The notes under the pieces were generated by a model, which saw only the letters and a program-made list of their open reading frames with translations, ran no database searches and was not told the origin of the DNA. Below, piece by piece: positions 7,300 through 17,022 of a stretch of DNA of 64,000 nucleotides. The DNA comes from an uncultured Roseovarius sp. GTDB lineage: Bacteria; Pseudomonadota; Alphaproteobacteria; Rhodobacterales; Rhodobacteraceae. Position 1 is the stretch's first letter. Every line of letters begins with the position of its first letter. Location of the stretch: assembly GCF_913057115.1 (NCBI RefSeq), contig NZ_CAJXNN010000010.1, positions 26,996 to 90,995 of the forward strand. The letters are read 5' to 3'. Made by a program: the position numbers and the translations under genes.

Positions 7300-7324
7300 A
7301 ACGCCCCATCTACACATTCGTTCC
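7300..7324 (-). promoter_or_regulatory. EcfG-type promoter of exoD
   Basis: On the minus strand GGAAC (7324-7320)-N16-CGTT (7303-7300) is a perfect consensus match. It decides the exoD start because the in-frame ATG at 7309 falls in the spacer. Confidence 0.75.
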
Positions 7325-7404
7325 CCCGACACCGCAAAATACGGGCAAAGCGGCCCGCGAAGGGGCCGCACAGATCGGCAAATCACAAATGATCCGGGAA
7401 AATA

Positions 7405-7491
7405 TGGTGCGGTCGAGAAGACTCGAACTTCCACGGGTGTTACCCCACAGCGACCTCAACGCTGCGCGTCTACCAATTCCGCCACGACCGC
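7405..7491 (-). tRNA. tRNA-Leu(GAG)
   Basis: On the minus strand the acceptor arms GCGGTCG and CGACCGC pair. The D-arm contains GGTAGACGC, the anticodon arm CAGCG-TTGAGGT-CGCTG gives anticodon GAG, a long variable arm follows, and the T-arm contains GTTCGAGTC. A genome-encoded CCA ends at 7405. The long variable arm is proper for leucine tRNA. Confidence 0.95.
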
Positions 7492-7551
7492 ACTGTCTTG
7501 ACTTGGTGAGCGGGTCTTTAGACAAAAGCCCGCCTCACCTCAAGCAGAAAA

Positions 7552-8046
7552 TCATGCCAGTTTGACTGGGGTCAGATTGCGTTTGGCCCAGATCGCGAAA
7601 AGCAGCGCCGCCCCAAGGACAATCACCCACCACCCATAGTCCGCAAACGGCCCCAGAACCGCGCGATTCATGGTCCGGCCCGGGATAAAGGTCAAAAGCC
7701 CCGCGACCCCGTTACCGCCAAACCAAAGCCCCTCGAGGGTCGCCCGGTGCCCGCGGTAATTCCCGGCGCGCGCCAAGGCAATGCCATACCACAGGCTCCA
7801 CAAGGTCAGACCCGAGAACAAATGCAACGGCCCGAACCACCCCAGCCAGCCCATCGCACTGGGTATGAAAAACCCGCTCAGCGCCAGCCCGGCCATGGCG
7901 ATGACCCATGCATAACCAAGCCGCTTGTGCCAGATCCCCGGCCTCGACCAGAACAAGACCACCGGCCCCAAACCGACCGCTGGCAAAGCAAAGGCAATAT
8001 GAAGTTGAACGGCAATATCTGCGGTGAAAATCGGATCGAGTGTCAT
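7552..8046 (-). CDS. DUF2306-type membrane protein
   Basis: Starting at the ATG at 8046 (MTLDPIFTADIAVQLHIAFAL) gives 164 residues with four or five hydrophobic helices. A histidine lies in the first (LHIAFALPAVGLGPVVLF), and there are HKRLGYAW and GPLHLFSGLTL motifs. This fits the DUF2306 family, predicted haem- or quinone-related membrane proteins of unknown function. A longer frame to 8277 would run through the divergent intergenic region and lacks membrane character. The gene is divergent from the LytTR gene. Confidence 0.65.
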   Translation of the reverse strand: MTLDPIFTADIAVQLHIAFALPAVGLGPVVLFWSRPGIWHKRLGYAWVIAMAGLALSGFFIPSAMGWLGWFGPLHLFSGLTLWSLWYGIALARAGNYRGHRATLEGLWFGGNGVAGLLTFIPGRTMNRAVLGPFADYGWWVIVLGAALLFAIWAKRNLTPVKLA

Positions 8047-8149
8047 GCGCCAAGGCCTTTCGAATTGTCTCTGTAGTGACGATTGCCTATGGTTTGGCCG
8101 GACCTGCCCGCCCGGGCCAGTCCTATTGCCCAGATGACGAGACAGCTTC

Positions 8150-8956
8150 GTGAATACCAACGCCCCGCACTCCGCGCTTCGTGAATGGCGGGCGCATATG
8201 AGCCAACCCGCCCGGATCAGCGCGCTCTTGGGCAGTGCCGTGATCCTCACGCTCGTCGCGCCCTTCGAGACAGACACGGCAATGCGTCCCCTGCCCCGGT
8301 TGGCCTATTGGCTCACGCTGGTTCTTTCATCCTATTGTGCAGGCTATACCGTCAGCCTGCTGGCCGCGCGCATAGCCCCCCTGAGCCTGCCCAAACGCAT
8401 CGCCATTGCGGCGCCCCTGACCGGGCTCGCGGTCTTCGCAATCGTCTATCTGCTCAATGGCTTGGCGCTTGGCTATTGGGCCACGGGCACAAAATTGATC
8501 ACCCTCGCCGCCAATGTGCTGGTGATCGCGGCCATCGTGTCAACGATCATCCAATTGGCCCTTGCCTCTTCAGCCTCCGCCGCCCCCGCCAGCGCGCCCC
8601 AAGCCATGATCCCAGACACGGCGGCAGCCCCAGATGCCCCGCCCGCCCTGCTTGACCGCCTGCCGCTCGACAAACGCGGACCTCTGGTGTCGCTCTCGGT
8701 CGAAGATCACTACGTACGCATCCGCACCACCAAGGGCGAGGCCCTTGTCCTGATGCGTCTGGCCGATGCCATCCGCGAAACATCCACCGCCACCGGCACA
8801 CAGGTTCACCGCTCGCATTGGGTCAGCTTCGAGCAGGTCCAAAGCGCCCGCCGCGAAGGCGATCGCGCGATCCTGAGCATGACCCACGGCCCCGACATCC
8901 CGGTAAGCCGCGCTCATCTCCCCAAAATCAAAAAGGCTGGGCTCTTGCCCCGATAA
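8150..8956 (+). CDS. LytTR-domain membrane-bound transcriptional regulator
   Basis: The N-terminal half holds four hydrophobic segments (about 22-150). The C-terminal about 95 residues form a LytTR DNA-binding domain (LVSLSVEDHYVRIRTTKGEALVLMRLADAI, then VHRSHWVSFEQV and the closing LPVSR-like strand). Membrane-anchored LytTR proteins act as one-component regulators. The start is uncertain: GTG at 8150 or ATG at 8198 (MSQPARIS), the second being closer to the first membrane helix. lipB follows 3 bases after the stop, so they may share a transcript. Confidence 0.82.
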   Translation: MNTNAPHSALREWRAHMSQPARISALLGSAVILTLVAPFETDTAMRPLPRLAYWLTLVLSSYCAGYTVSLLAARIAPLSLPKRIAIAAPLTGLAVFAIVYLLNGLALGYWATGTKLITLAANVLVIAAIVSTIIQLALASSASAAPASAPQAMIPDTAAAPDAPPALLDRLPLDKRGPLVSLSVEDHYVRIRTTKGEALVLMRLADAIRETSTATGTQVHRSHWVSFEQVQSARREGDRAILSMTHGPDIPVSRAHLPKIKKAGLLPR

Positions 8957-8959
8957 GCA

Positions 8960-9613
8960 ATGGTAGAATGGATCACCTCCCCCGGCCTCACAGACTACGA
9001 AGACGCCGTGCAGAAAATGGAAGCCCGCGCCGAGGCCATCGCCCGCGGCGAGGCCGATGAATGCATCTGGCTGCTCGAACACCCGCCCCTCTACACCGCC
9101 GGCACCTCCGCCAACCCGGCCGATCTCACCGATCCCGACCGCTTCCCCGTCTACCCCTCCAAACGCGGCGGGCAATATACCTACCACGGCCCGGGCCAAC
9201 GTGTGATCTACATCATGCTCGATCTCAACAAACGCGGCCGCGATATCCGCGCCTTCGTCAAAAGCCTGGAACATTGGGTCATCGCCACGCTGGACCAGTT
9301 CAACGTCACCGGCGAGATTCGCGACGGCCGCGTCGGCGTCTGGGTGCAGCGCGACGACAAACCGCTGACCGCTGCGGGCGAAAAACCCGAGGACAAGATC
9401 GCCGCCATCGGCATCCGCCTGCGCAAATGGGTCTCCTTTCACGGCATCTCCATCAACGTCGAACCCGATCTCGAGCATTTCACAGGCATCGTGCCCTGCG
9501 GCATCACCCAACACGGCGTGACCAGCCTTGTCGACCTCGGCCTGCCGGTCACCATGGATGACCTCGACGTTGCCCTGAAACGCACCTTCCCCGACAGCTT
9601 TCCAAATCCCTGA
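8960..9613 (+). CDS. lipB: Octanoyltransferase LipB
   Basis: The 217-residue enzyme transfers octanoate from ACP to lipoyl domains of 2-oxoacid dehydrogenases and the glycine cleavage H protein. Visible motifs are [12 protein letters not shown] around 68-80, [24 protein letters not shown] with the catalytic Lys region, and [12 protein letters not shown] with the catalytic Cys (about 176). Length and motif order are standard. Confidence 0.95.
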   Translation: MVEWITSPGLTDYEDAVQKMEARAEAIARGEADECIWLLEHPPLYTAGTSANPADLTDPDRFPVYPSKRGGQYTYHGPGQRVIYIMLDLNKRGRDIRAFVKSLEHWVIATLDQFNVTGEIRDGRVGVWVQRDDKPLTAAGEKPEDKIAAIGIRLRKWVSFHGISINVEPDLEHFTGIVPCGITQHGVTSLVDLGLPVTMDDLDVALKRTFPDSFPNP

Positions 9614-9616
9614 TCG

Positions 9617-9743
9617 CTTTCTTCTGGCCTGAAATATCCCGGGGTTAGGTTGAAAATCCCATTTTCAACCAAGGGGCAGCGCCCCTTTGTCGGCGCGCAT
9701 AAGCGCGCTTAAACCTGTGCGGCGCAAGCCGCGCCTTTTGGCA
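9617..9743. repeat. Modular multi-hairpin intergenic element, copy A
   Basis: This is a roughly 125-base element between lipB and the cytochrome c gene. Its head CTTTCTTCTGGCC..AAATATCC.GGGG is followed by nested inverted repeats: GTTGAAAAT/ATTTTCAAC, AGGGGC/GCCCCT, GCGCGC/GCGCGC and GCGGCGC/GCCGCGC. A second copy lies at 63781-63903 in the same orientation and about 80% identical by eye. A partial copy of the head in reverse lies at 31000-31027. It sits at gene 3' ends each time. Confidence 0.75.
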
Positions 9744-9885
9744 ACCCGCCAAATCCTGAGTCCCGGATGCGACAATTCACCCGAAAGTCGCGCTTGCGCC
9801 CCGCGCTAGCTTACGTTTCAGTCGCGCCAAACGCGCAGTACCTGCAGGACCACCCGGTTCAACCCAGAAAACCAAGAGGTTCACA

Positions 9886-10278
9886 ATGAAAACGCTTCTG
9901 ACCGCTACAGCCGCCATGCTGGCCCTCGCCGCCCCCGCCCTTGCCGAAGGCGACGCCGCCAAGGGTGAAAAAGACTTCCGCCAATGCAAGGCCTGTCACA
10001 TGATCCAGGCCCCTGATGGCGAAATGATCGTCCGGGGCGGGCCTGTTGGCCCCAACCTCTACGGCGTCATCGGCCGTACCGCCGGCACGGTCGAGGATTA
10101 CCGCTATTCCAAGGATCACGCTGCCCTGGCTGACAAGGGCGTGGTTTGGAACGAAGAAAACATCGTCGAATACATCACCGACCCCTCGGAATTCATCGGC
10201 GGCCGCTCGAAAATGACCTTCAAACTGCGCAAAGGCGGCGAGAACATCGCCGCTTATCTGGCGACCTTCTCGGAATAA
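9886..10278 (+). CDS. Periplasmic class I cytochrome c
   Basis: The 130-residue protein begins with a signal peptide ending at about A20. The haem-binding motif CKACH is at 34-38 and a late axial Met at M110 (RSKMTFKL), so it is a cytochrome c2/c550-type soluble electron carrier. An alphaproteobacterial signature insertion (GPNLYGVIGRTAG) is present. It lies one gene upstream of ctaD but has its own terminator, so it is a separate transcript. It probably delivers electrons to an oxidase, though which one cannot be read here. Confidence 0.88.
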   Translation: MKTLLTATAAMLALAAPALAEGDAAKGEKDFRQCKACHMIQAPDGEMIVRGGPVGPNLYGVIGRTAGTVEDYRYSKDHAALADKGVVWNEENIVEYITDPSEFIGGRSKMTFKLRKGGENIAAYLATFSE

Positions 10279-10301
10279 CCATTCCCGAACAAATGCTTGA
10301 A

Positions 10302-10329
10302 GGGGTCCGGCCTGCGCCGGACCCCTTTT
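10302..10329 (+). terminator. Intrinsic terminator after the cytochrome c gene
   Basis: Stem GGGGTCCGGC / GCCGGACCCC with a short loop, followed by TTTTC. Confidence 0.88.
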
Positions 10330-10490
10330 CTTGTGCGCCGCCCTTGCAAGCCCGGGGTGCGACAAATTTATTTGATCTGGGTCAAACTCGCGCATTGCCC
10401 TACCCCGCCTGCCATTCTAAAACCTGAATAGATAGCGGGCACGCGATGACGGGATTCGTGTGCTCAAAGACCATCAGCAGGAGGCACACA

Positions 10491-12164
10491 ATGGCAGACG
10501 CAGCCATTCACGGCCACGAGCACGAAGATCAGCGCGGGTTCTTCACCCGTTGGTTCATGTCCACAAACCACAAGGACATCGGCCTTCTTTACCTGGTCAC
10601 TTCGGCAATCGTCGGCCTGATTTCGGTTATCTTCACCGTTTACATGCGCATGGAGCTCATGGAGCCCGGCGTGCAATACATGTGCCTTGAAGGCGCTCGT
10701 TTCACCGCGGCCGCGGCGGGTGAATGTACCCCCAATGGCCACCTTTGGAACGTCATGATCACCTATCACGGTGTCCTGATGATGTTCTTCGTGGTGATCC
10801 CGGCGCTCTTCGGTGGCTTCGGCAACTACTTCATGCCGCTGCAAATCGGCGCGCCCGACATGGCCTTCCCGCGGATGAACAACCTCAGCTTCTGGCTTTT
10901 CGTGGCCGGGACCTCGCTGGGCGTGGCCTCGCTGCTTACACCGGGCGGCAACGGTCAGTTGGGCTCAGGCGTGGGCTGGGTGCTCTACCCGCCGCTTTCC
11001 ACCACCGAGGCCGGTTTCTCGATGGATCTGGCGATCTTTGCGGTGCACGTTTCGGGCGCAAGCTCGATCCTCGGTGCCATCAACATGATCACCACCTTCC
11101 TGAACATGCGCGCCCCGGGCATGACCCTCTTCAAGGTGCCGCTCTTCGCGTGGTCGATCTTCGTGACCGCATGGCTGATCCTTCTGGCCCTGCCGGTGCT
11201 GGCCGGTGCCATCACCATGCTGCTGATGGACCGTAACTTCGGCACGACCTTCTTTGACCCCGCAGGCGGTGGTGACCCGGTTCTCTACCAGCACATCCTG
11301 TGGTTCTTCGGTCACCCCGAGGTCTACATCATCATCCTGCCGGCCTTCGGCATCATCTCTCACGTGATCGCCACCTTCAGCCGCAAACCGATCTTCGGCT
11401 ACCTGCCGATGGTCTGGGCGATGATCGCCATCGGCTTCCTGGGCTTCGTCGTCTGGGCGCACCACATGTACACCGTGGGCATGTCCCTGACCCAGCAAAG
11501 CTACTTCATGCTGGCCACCATGGTCATCGCGGTGCCCACCGGCGTGAAGGTCTTTAGCTGGATCGCCACCATGTGGGGCGGCTCGATCGAGTTCAAAACG
11601 CCGATGCTCTGGGCCTTCGGGTTCCTGTTCCTCTTCACCGTGGGCGGCGTGACCGGCATCGTGCTGTCACAGGCCGGCGTCGACCGCGCCTATCACGACA
11701 CCTACTATGTCGTGGCGCACTTCCACTACGTGATGAGCCTTGGCGCCGTCTTCGGCATCTTCGCGGGGATCTACTTCTACTTCCCCAAGATGACCGGGCG
11801 CACGATCCCCGAATGGATGGGCAAGCTGCACTTCTGGGCCATGTTCATCGGCGCCAACCTGACCTTCTTCCCCCAGCACTTCCTGGGCCGTCAGGGCATG
11901 CCGCGCCGTTACATCGACTACCCCGAGGCCTTCGCGGTCTGGAACTACTGGTCGTCGATCGGGGCCTTCATCAGCTTCGCCAGCTTCGTGTTCTTCTTCG
12001 GCGTGGTCATCTATGCGCTGACCCGTGGTGCCCGCACCACCGAGAAGAACCCCTGGAACGAATACGCCGACACGCTGGAATGGACCCTGCCCAGCCCGCC
12101 GCCGGAGCATACGTTCGAAACGCTTCCCAAACAGGAAGAATGGGACAAGCAACCGGCACACTAA
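10491..12164 (+). CDS. ctaD: Cytochrome c oxidase subunit I (aa3 type)
   Basis: This is the catalytic haem a/a3-CuB subunit with 12 membrane helices, 557 residues from the ATG at 10491 (AGGAGG at 10479-10484). Motifs include STNHKDIG at the N-terminus, [10 protein letters not shown] (haem a ligand), [10 protein letters not shown] (CuB His and cross-linked Tyr), [10 protein letters not shown] and [10 protein letters not shown] (haem ligands). The in-frame ATG at 10446 is weaker. Subunits II and III and the assembly genes are not adjacent, so ctaD stands alone, as is common in Rhodobacterales. Confidence 0.97.
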   Translation: MADAAIHGHEHEDQRGFFTRWFMSTNHKDIGLLYLVTSAIVGLISVIFTVYMRMELMEPGVQYMCLEGARFTAAAAGECTPNGHLWNVMITYHGVLMMFFVVIPALFGGFGNYFMPLQIGAPDMAFPRMNNLSFWLFVAGTSLGVASLLTPGGNGQLGSGVGWVLYPPLSTTEAGFSMDLAIFAVHVSGASSILGAINMITTFLNMRAPGMTLFKVPLFAWSIFVTAWLILLALPVLAGAITMLLMDRNFGTTFFDPAGGGDPVLYQHILWFFGHPEVYIIILPAFGIISHVIATFSRKPIFGYLPMVWAMIAIGFLGFVVWAHHMYTVGMSLTQQSYFMLATMVIAVPTGVKVFSWIATMWGGSIEFKTPMLWAFGFLFLFTVGGVTGIVLSQAGVDRAYHDTYYVVAHFHYVMSLGAVFGIFAGIYFYFPKMTGRTIPEWMGKLHFWAMFIGANLTFFPQHFLGRQGMPRRYIDYPEAFAVWNYWSSIGAFISFASFVFFFGVVIYALTRGARTTEKNPWNEYADTLEWTLPSPPPEHTFETLPKQEEWDKQPAH

Positions 12165-12191
12165 GCCACGGCGAATATGACAAGATAGACA

Positions 12192-12214
12192 GGCCCCGGA
12201 ATGAACTCCGGGGC
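12192..12214 (+). terminator. Hairpin after ctaD
   Basis: Stem GGCCCCGGA / TCCGGGGCC starts 28 bases past the ctaD stop. The T-run is poor (TGTTG), so termination may be partial. No further gene is seen up to 12459. Confidence 0.55.
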
Positions 12215-12458
12215 CTGTTGCGTTACGAGGCAGGCTTTTGGTCGGCTTGACCGTACGCCCTGTTTACGCAAAGGCGCCAAACACCCAACACCGACGCGAT
12301 ACCGACAGGATGCAGACCGCGCAAAAACCGCAACACAAGCGCATTCAGCCTCGAATTGGGTATGGGCTGCCGCCCTCGCCCCTCCACCTGTCGCATTCCC
12401 CCTTCCCCGCCCGTGCACCCTCGTGCTACCCCGCCCGCACCAGACGCAGGAAGAACAC

Positions 12459-13391
12459 ATGTCCAACGAAATCCGCCTCGCCTTCGAACACCCCGCCGCC
12501 CGCGCCGATGCCACCGCTCCCGATGGCCCGCTGGATCGCATCTCGGTCCGCGACCATATCGTCGAGGTCGAGATCGGCGCCTTTCAGGCCGAACGTGGCG
12601 TCACTCAACGCGTCTGCTTCAACGTGGTGGTCGAAGTCCGCCCCATCACCGACCCGCTCGATGATGATGTCGACCGCATCCTCAGCTACGACAAGGTGAC
12701 CGAAGCGATCGAGGCGGCCCTCGCCGAAGAGCGGCTCAACCTCCTGGAAACCCTCGCCGACCGCATCGCCGAACGCATCCTGTGGGAACCGCAAGCAGTG
12801 CGCACCTTCGTCCGTATCGAAAAGCTGGATCGTGGCCCCGGCGCCTTGGGCGTCGAAATCGTCCGCTCGGTCGAAGACCTCGCCACCAAGCCGGTGACGC
12901 CTCACGCCGATACCACCCCGCACCCGCATGTTGTGTATCTCACCAACCCGGCCATCCTGTCGCCCAACCTTGGGCGCTGGCTCGATCAGCTTGAAGCGCG
13001 GGCCGAGCCGGTGATCCTCTGCGTCGGCCATGCCGATCTGGCCTCGCCGAAAACCGGCCATAACATGACCCAACGCCGCGTCGACCTTCTGGCGCTGGAA
13101 CAGAACGCTTGGGTTCTGGCAGGCCGCGATGACCGCTGCGTCGTGGTGGGCACCCGAACAGAACTCGACTGGGCCATGAAAAACGGCCAGATCAGTGTCT
13201 GGGCGCCGTCCAAAATCGTGCTCGACGCCGTCGATGGCCCCGAGACCGGCCCTGACGACCCCGTGGCCCTCGCCGCATGGTTTGCGGGCCATATGGAAGC
13301 CTCCGATCTGCTGCTCATCGGGGCCACCCCGCCCGAGGGCAAGGCCCCTGTCCCGGTGCTCGTGCAAGACATCGCGCAATCCGGCCTGTGA
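12459..13391 (+). CDS. folB: Dihydroneopterin aldolase domain fused to an unidentified C-terminal domain
   Basis: From the ATG at 12459 (AGGAAG upstream) the protein has 310 residues. Residues about 25-140 form a FolB domain (ISVRDHIVEVEIGAFQAERGVTQRV, then LSYDKVTEAIEA and LNLLETLADRIAERIL), the tetrahydrofolate-pathway aldolase. The next about 165 residues (VVYLTNPAILSPNLGRWLDQLE to the end) form a second globular domain that I do not recognise. Stand-alone FolB is about 120 residues. folP follows downstream, consistent with folate synthesis. Nothing points to a frameshift at the join. Confidence 0.82.
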   Translation: MSNEIRLAFEHPAARADATAPDGPLDRISVRDHIVEVEIGAFQAERGVTQRVCFNVVVEVRPITDPLDDDVDRILSYDKVTEAIEAALAEERLNLLETLADRIAERILWEPQAVRTFVRIEKLDRGPGALGVEIVRSVEDLATKPVTPHADTTPHPHVVYLTNPAILSPNLGRWLDQLEARAEPVILCVGHADLASPKTGHNMTQRRVDLLALEQNAWVLAGRDDRCVVVGTRTELDWAMKNGQISVWAPSKIVLDAVDGPETGPDDPVALAAWFAGHMEASDLLLIGATPPEGKAPVPVLVQDIAQSGL

Positions 13392-13404
13392 TCCACCCAA
13401 CCGG

Positions 13405-13460
13405 GCGCGCTCATCGCTATCGCTCCTCGCGAAGAAGCCCGTCAGGGCTGATGAGCGCGC
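13405..13460. repeat. Long inverted repeat between folB and folP
   Basis: GCGCGCTCATC (13405-13415) pairs with GATGAGCGCGC (13450-13460) around a 34-base loop. It begins 14 bases after the folB stop and could act as a terminator/attenuator or mRNA-end structure; no T-run follows. Confidence 0.5.
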
Positions 13461-13522
13461 GCTTGGCTTGACCAAAAGCACCACGCGCCGATAAAGGGGC
13501 AAACCCTCACAGGACACCGCCC

Positions 13523-14536
13523 ATGACCGCCTATTATCGCCCTATCCCCCGCACCGACCACGCCCGCCCCGAGGCCGCGTTGACGCTCGCTGGCGGCTGG
13601 ACGTGGTTCGACACGGTGGAGGTGCTCTACCGCGATGCGCCCGCGCGCCTTATGCCCGCCGCCGACCTGCCCCCCGATGCGCGGGAGCGCCTCACTGCCC
13701 CCCGTGCGCCTATCGCCGGACTGGGGTTTGAGGCCCCGCACCTCATGGGCATCCTCAACGTCACGCCCGACAGTTTCTCGGACGGTGGCGAGAATTACGA
13801 CCGCCAATTCGCCATCACCCATGCCGCCACCATGCAAGCCCAAGGGGCCAGCATCATCGACGTCGGTGGCGAATCCACCCGCCCCGGCGCCAAGGAAGTG
13901 GCGATTGACGAGGAAATCCGCCGCACCGCGCCCGTGATCAAGGCCATCCGCGAAGCCTCCGCCGTGCCCATTTCAATCGACACCCGCAAGGCTCCTGTGG
14001 CCCGCGCCGCGCATGAGGCCGGGGCAAACCTCATCAACGATGTGGCGGGCTTCACCTTCGATCCCGCCCTCGCCCCCTTCGCCGCCGAAGCCGGCCTGCC
14101 GGTCTGTGTCATGCACGCCCAAGGCACGCCCGACATCATGCAGGTCGATCCGCGCTACGATAACGTGGCGCTGGACATCTACGACTACCTTGAGGATCGC
14201 ATCAAAGCGCTCGAAGCCGCTGGCATCCCCCGCGCCCAAATCATCACCGACCCCGGCATCGGTTTCGGCAAGACGCTGGACCATAACCTGACGCTTCTGC
14301 AAAACCTCGCGCTCTTCCATTCGCTGGGCTGTCCCATCCTTCTGGGGGCCTCGCGCAAACGGTTCATCGGCACCCTCGGCGGCACCGAAGAGGCCCGGCA
14401 TCGCGCCCCCGGCTCTATCGCCGTGGCACTGGCCGGGGTCGCCCAAGGGGTGCAGCTTCTGCGCATCCACGATGTACGCGAAACCGCCGAGGCGCTGCGC
14501 CTCTGGCAGGCGGCAACATTGGGTCAGGCAAGCTGA
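13523..14536 (+). CDS. folP: Dihydropteroate synthase
   Basis: The 337-residue protein carries the DHPS TIM-barrel from about residue 72: LMGILNVTPDSFSDGG (pterin/metal loop), IIDVGGESTRPGA, ISIDTRKAPVARAA, LINDVAGF, TDPGIGFGKTLDHN and GASRKRFIG. It condenses pABA with dihydropterin pyrophosphate and is the sulfonamide target. The first about 70 residues are an N-terminal extension seen in rhodobacterial homologues. It is downstream of folB with a 131-base gap, so a folate gene pair. Confidence 0.95.
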   Translation: MTAYYRPIPRTDHARPEAALTLAGGWTWFDTVEVLYRDAPARLMPAADLPPDARERLTAPRAPIAGLGFEAPHLMGILNVTPDSFSDGGENYDRQFAITHAATMQAQGASIIDVGGESTRPGAKEVAIDEEIRRTAPVIKAIREASAVPISIDTRKAPVARAAHEAGANLINDVAGFTFDPALAPFAAEAGLPVCVMHAQGTPDIMQVDPRYDNVALDIYDYLEDRIKALEAAGIPRAQIITDPGIGFGKTLDHNLTLLQNLALFHSLGCPILLGASRKRFIGTLGGTEEARHRAPGSIAVALAGVAQGVQLLRIHDVRETAEALRLWQAATLGQAS

Positions 14537-14573
14537 CCCAGCGGTATCAGGTCAAGGGATGATCGGTTTGTTT

Positions 14574-14651
14574 CGTACGACTCGTACGACACCCTGCGAA
14601 GGGCCGGTGATTTTCGTACGAAACTCCGGGGGTAAGCGTACGCCTCGTACG
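14574..14651. repeat. Cluster of five CGTACG palindromes
   Basis: CGTACG occurs at 14574, 14583, 14615, 14637 and 14646. Two pairs have identical 9-base start spacing (CGTACGnCTCGTACGA), with a central single TTCGTACGAA. The cluster lies between the convergent ends of folP and the DMT transporter gene, where an operator is not expected. Function unknown. Confidence 0.6.
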
Positions 14652-14655
14652 ATAG

Positions 14656-15585
14656 TCAAAGCCGTCTGAACAATCGGCTCAACGCCCCGTATTGGCTCAA
14701 TCCGACGCCGCACAGGATAAGCGCCAAAGCCGTCAAAAGACTGGGCGGCAAGGGTTCCGACAGGATCAATGCGCCCAAGACCACCGACCAGACCGGCACT
14801 TGATAATTGACGAGGCTCATAAACACCGGCCCCGCCGTGCGGATCACCAAAACCCGCAACAGGCTGGCCCCGGCGGTTGGCACGAGACCAAGAAAAAGCA
14901 ATACGAACAATGTGTTACGGCTCACACTTGGTGGCGGCCCTTCAACAGCCCAAGCCGCCGCAATTACGATGACCGCCCCGATCAAAAGGGTCACCGCGTT
15001 CAAACCGATAGAGTCCACTTCCGGCAAAAGCCGCATCTGAACCGAGCTCAGCGCATAGCAAGCCGCGGCCGACAGACAGGCCAAACGGCCAAAGGGCTCC
15101 CAGAACTCTCCTGTTGTTTCAAAGGCTTGACCACCAATCAAGACCACGACCCCAACAAAGCCTATGACGAATCCAAAGGTCTTTCGCAGCGTTAGCCGCT
15201 CCCCCGGCACCAAGAAATGCGCCAAGGGCAAAACCATCAAGGCGACCCCGGCCATCGAAACGCCCGCAAAGCCCGAGGTCACGAATTGCTGTCCCCAACT
15301 CAGCAGCATGAACGGAATGGCCGATGATAAGGCTCCAATGATGATGAGCCTGGAAAAAACTTGTTTTCCAATAGGTTCCGCGAACAGTTTAAACCCGCGA
15401 AAGCCCCAGAAAGCGATCATCAACAGGGTCGCAAATCCGATCCTCGCGGCCGCCAACCAGAAGGGGGTGATCCCCTCCAAGGCCAGCTCGATCACCATAA
15501 AGGTCGCGCCCCAGATCAGGCCCAAGGCCCCGACCATCACCCAGCTTTGCGCGGTGATCTCCGGCGGATTTTCGTTTTTAGTCAA
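14656..15585 (-). CDS. EamA/DMT-superfamily transporter
   Basis: Ten hydrophobic helices in two repeated halves (first beginning WVMVGALGLIWGATFMVIE, second GRLACLSAAACYALSSVQM) mark a drug/metabolite transporter. The substrate cannot be predicted. I place the start at the TTG at 15585 (TKNENPPEITAQSW follows), giving 309 residues, the usual length. The open frame continues further upstream, but that part is not membrane-like and overlaps the small gene at 15677 on the other strand. Confidence 0.78.
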   Translation of the reverse strand: MTKNENPPEITAQSWVMVGALGLIWGATFMVIELALEGITPFWLAAARIGFATLLMIAFWGFRGFKLFAEPIGKQVFSRLIIIGALSSAIPFMLLSWGQQFVTSGFAGVSMAGVALMVLPLAHFLVPGERLTLRKTFGFVIGFVGVVVLIGGQAFETTGEFWEPFGRLACLSAAACYALSSVQMRLLPEVDSIGLNAVTLLIGAVIVIAAAWAVEGPPPSVSRNTLFVLLFLGLVPTAGASLLRVLVIRTAGPVFMSLVNYQVPVWSVVLGALILSEPLPPSLLTALALILCGVGLSQYGALSRLFRRL

Positions 15586-15676
15586 TGCCTTGCACCCCCG
15601 TGACAGGACGTCTCGGTTTTCCTGACGTCTGCCTGCCCCAGGTGAATGGGTAGGTAAGCAACGAAAGGAGCATACC

Positions 15677-15796
15677 ATGAATACCTTTGTGATACCCATC
15701 GTGACCCTGACCATCATGGCCCTCGTAGGTCTGCGCGTCATGCGTGACCACCCCGAGGACGAGGATCGCAACGAAGCCAAGCACAGCTTCAAATAG
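15677..15796 (+). CDS. 39-residue single-span membrane peptide
   Basis: A short open frame has a very good ribosome-binding site (AAAGGAG at 15664-15670, 6 bases before ATG). It encodes MNTFVIPIVTLTIMALVGLR, then a charged tail VMRDHPEDEDRNEAKHSFK. One hydrophobic helix (about 4-19) precedes a cytoplasmic-looking acidic/basic tail. It lies between the DMT gene and ilvC and is followed by a hairpin at 15821. No family is recognised. Placement and leader support a real gene, but there is no homology evidence. Confidence 0.6.
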   Translation: MNTFVIPIVTLTIMALVGLRVMRDHPEDEDRNEAKHSFK

Positions 15797-15820
15797 GTGT
15801 ATCTGAAGGATTTTCTTGCT

Positions 15821-15845
15821 GATCCGGCCCATGACGGGCCGGATC
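15821..15845. terminator. Hairpin between the small membrane peptide gene and ilvC
   Basis: Perfect 10-base stem GATCCGGCCC / GGGCCGGATC with a 5-base loop, located between convergent 3' ends and able to serve both. The plus side is followed by AAGTTTATC, the minus side by AGCAAGAAAATCC, so the T-runs are weak. Confidence 0.65.
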
Positions 15846-15871
15846 AAGTTTATCTTCCAAGATATTGAATC

Positions 15872-16927
<1,056 letters not shown>

Positions 16928-17022
16928 CTAGCCATTTTACCAAAGCAAGCCGGACAAAATCAGCTTGATTAGACCTTTTCATGTGATAATCATTCGTCAT
17001 AACCTGTTTTTTTGAAAATTTC

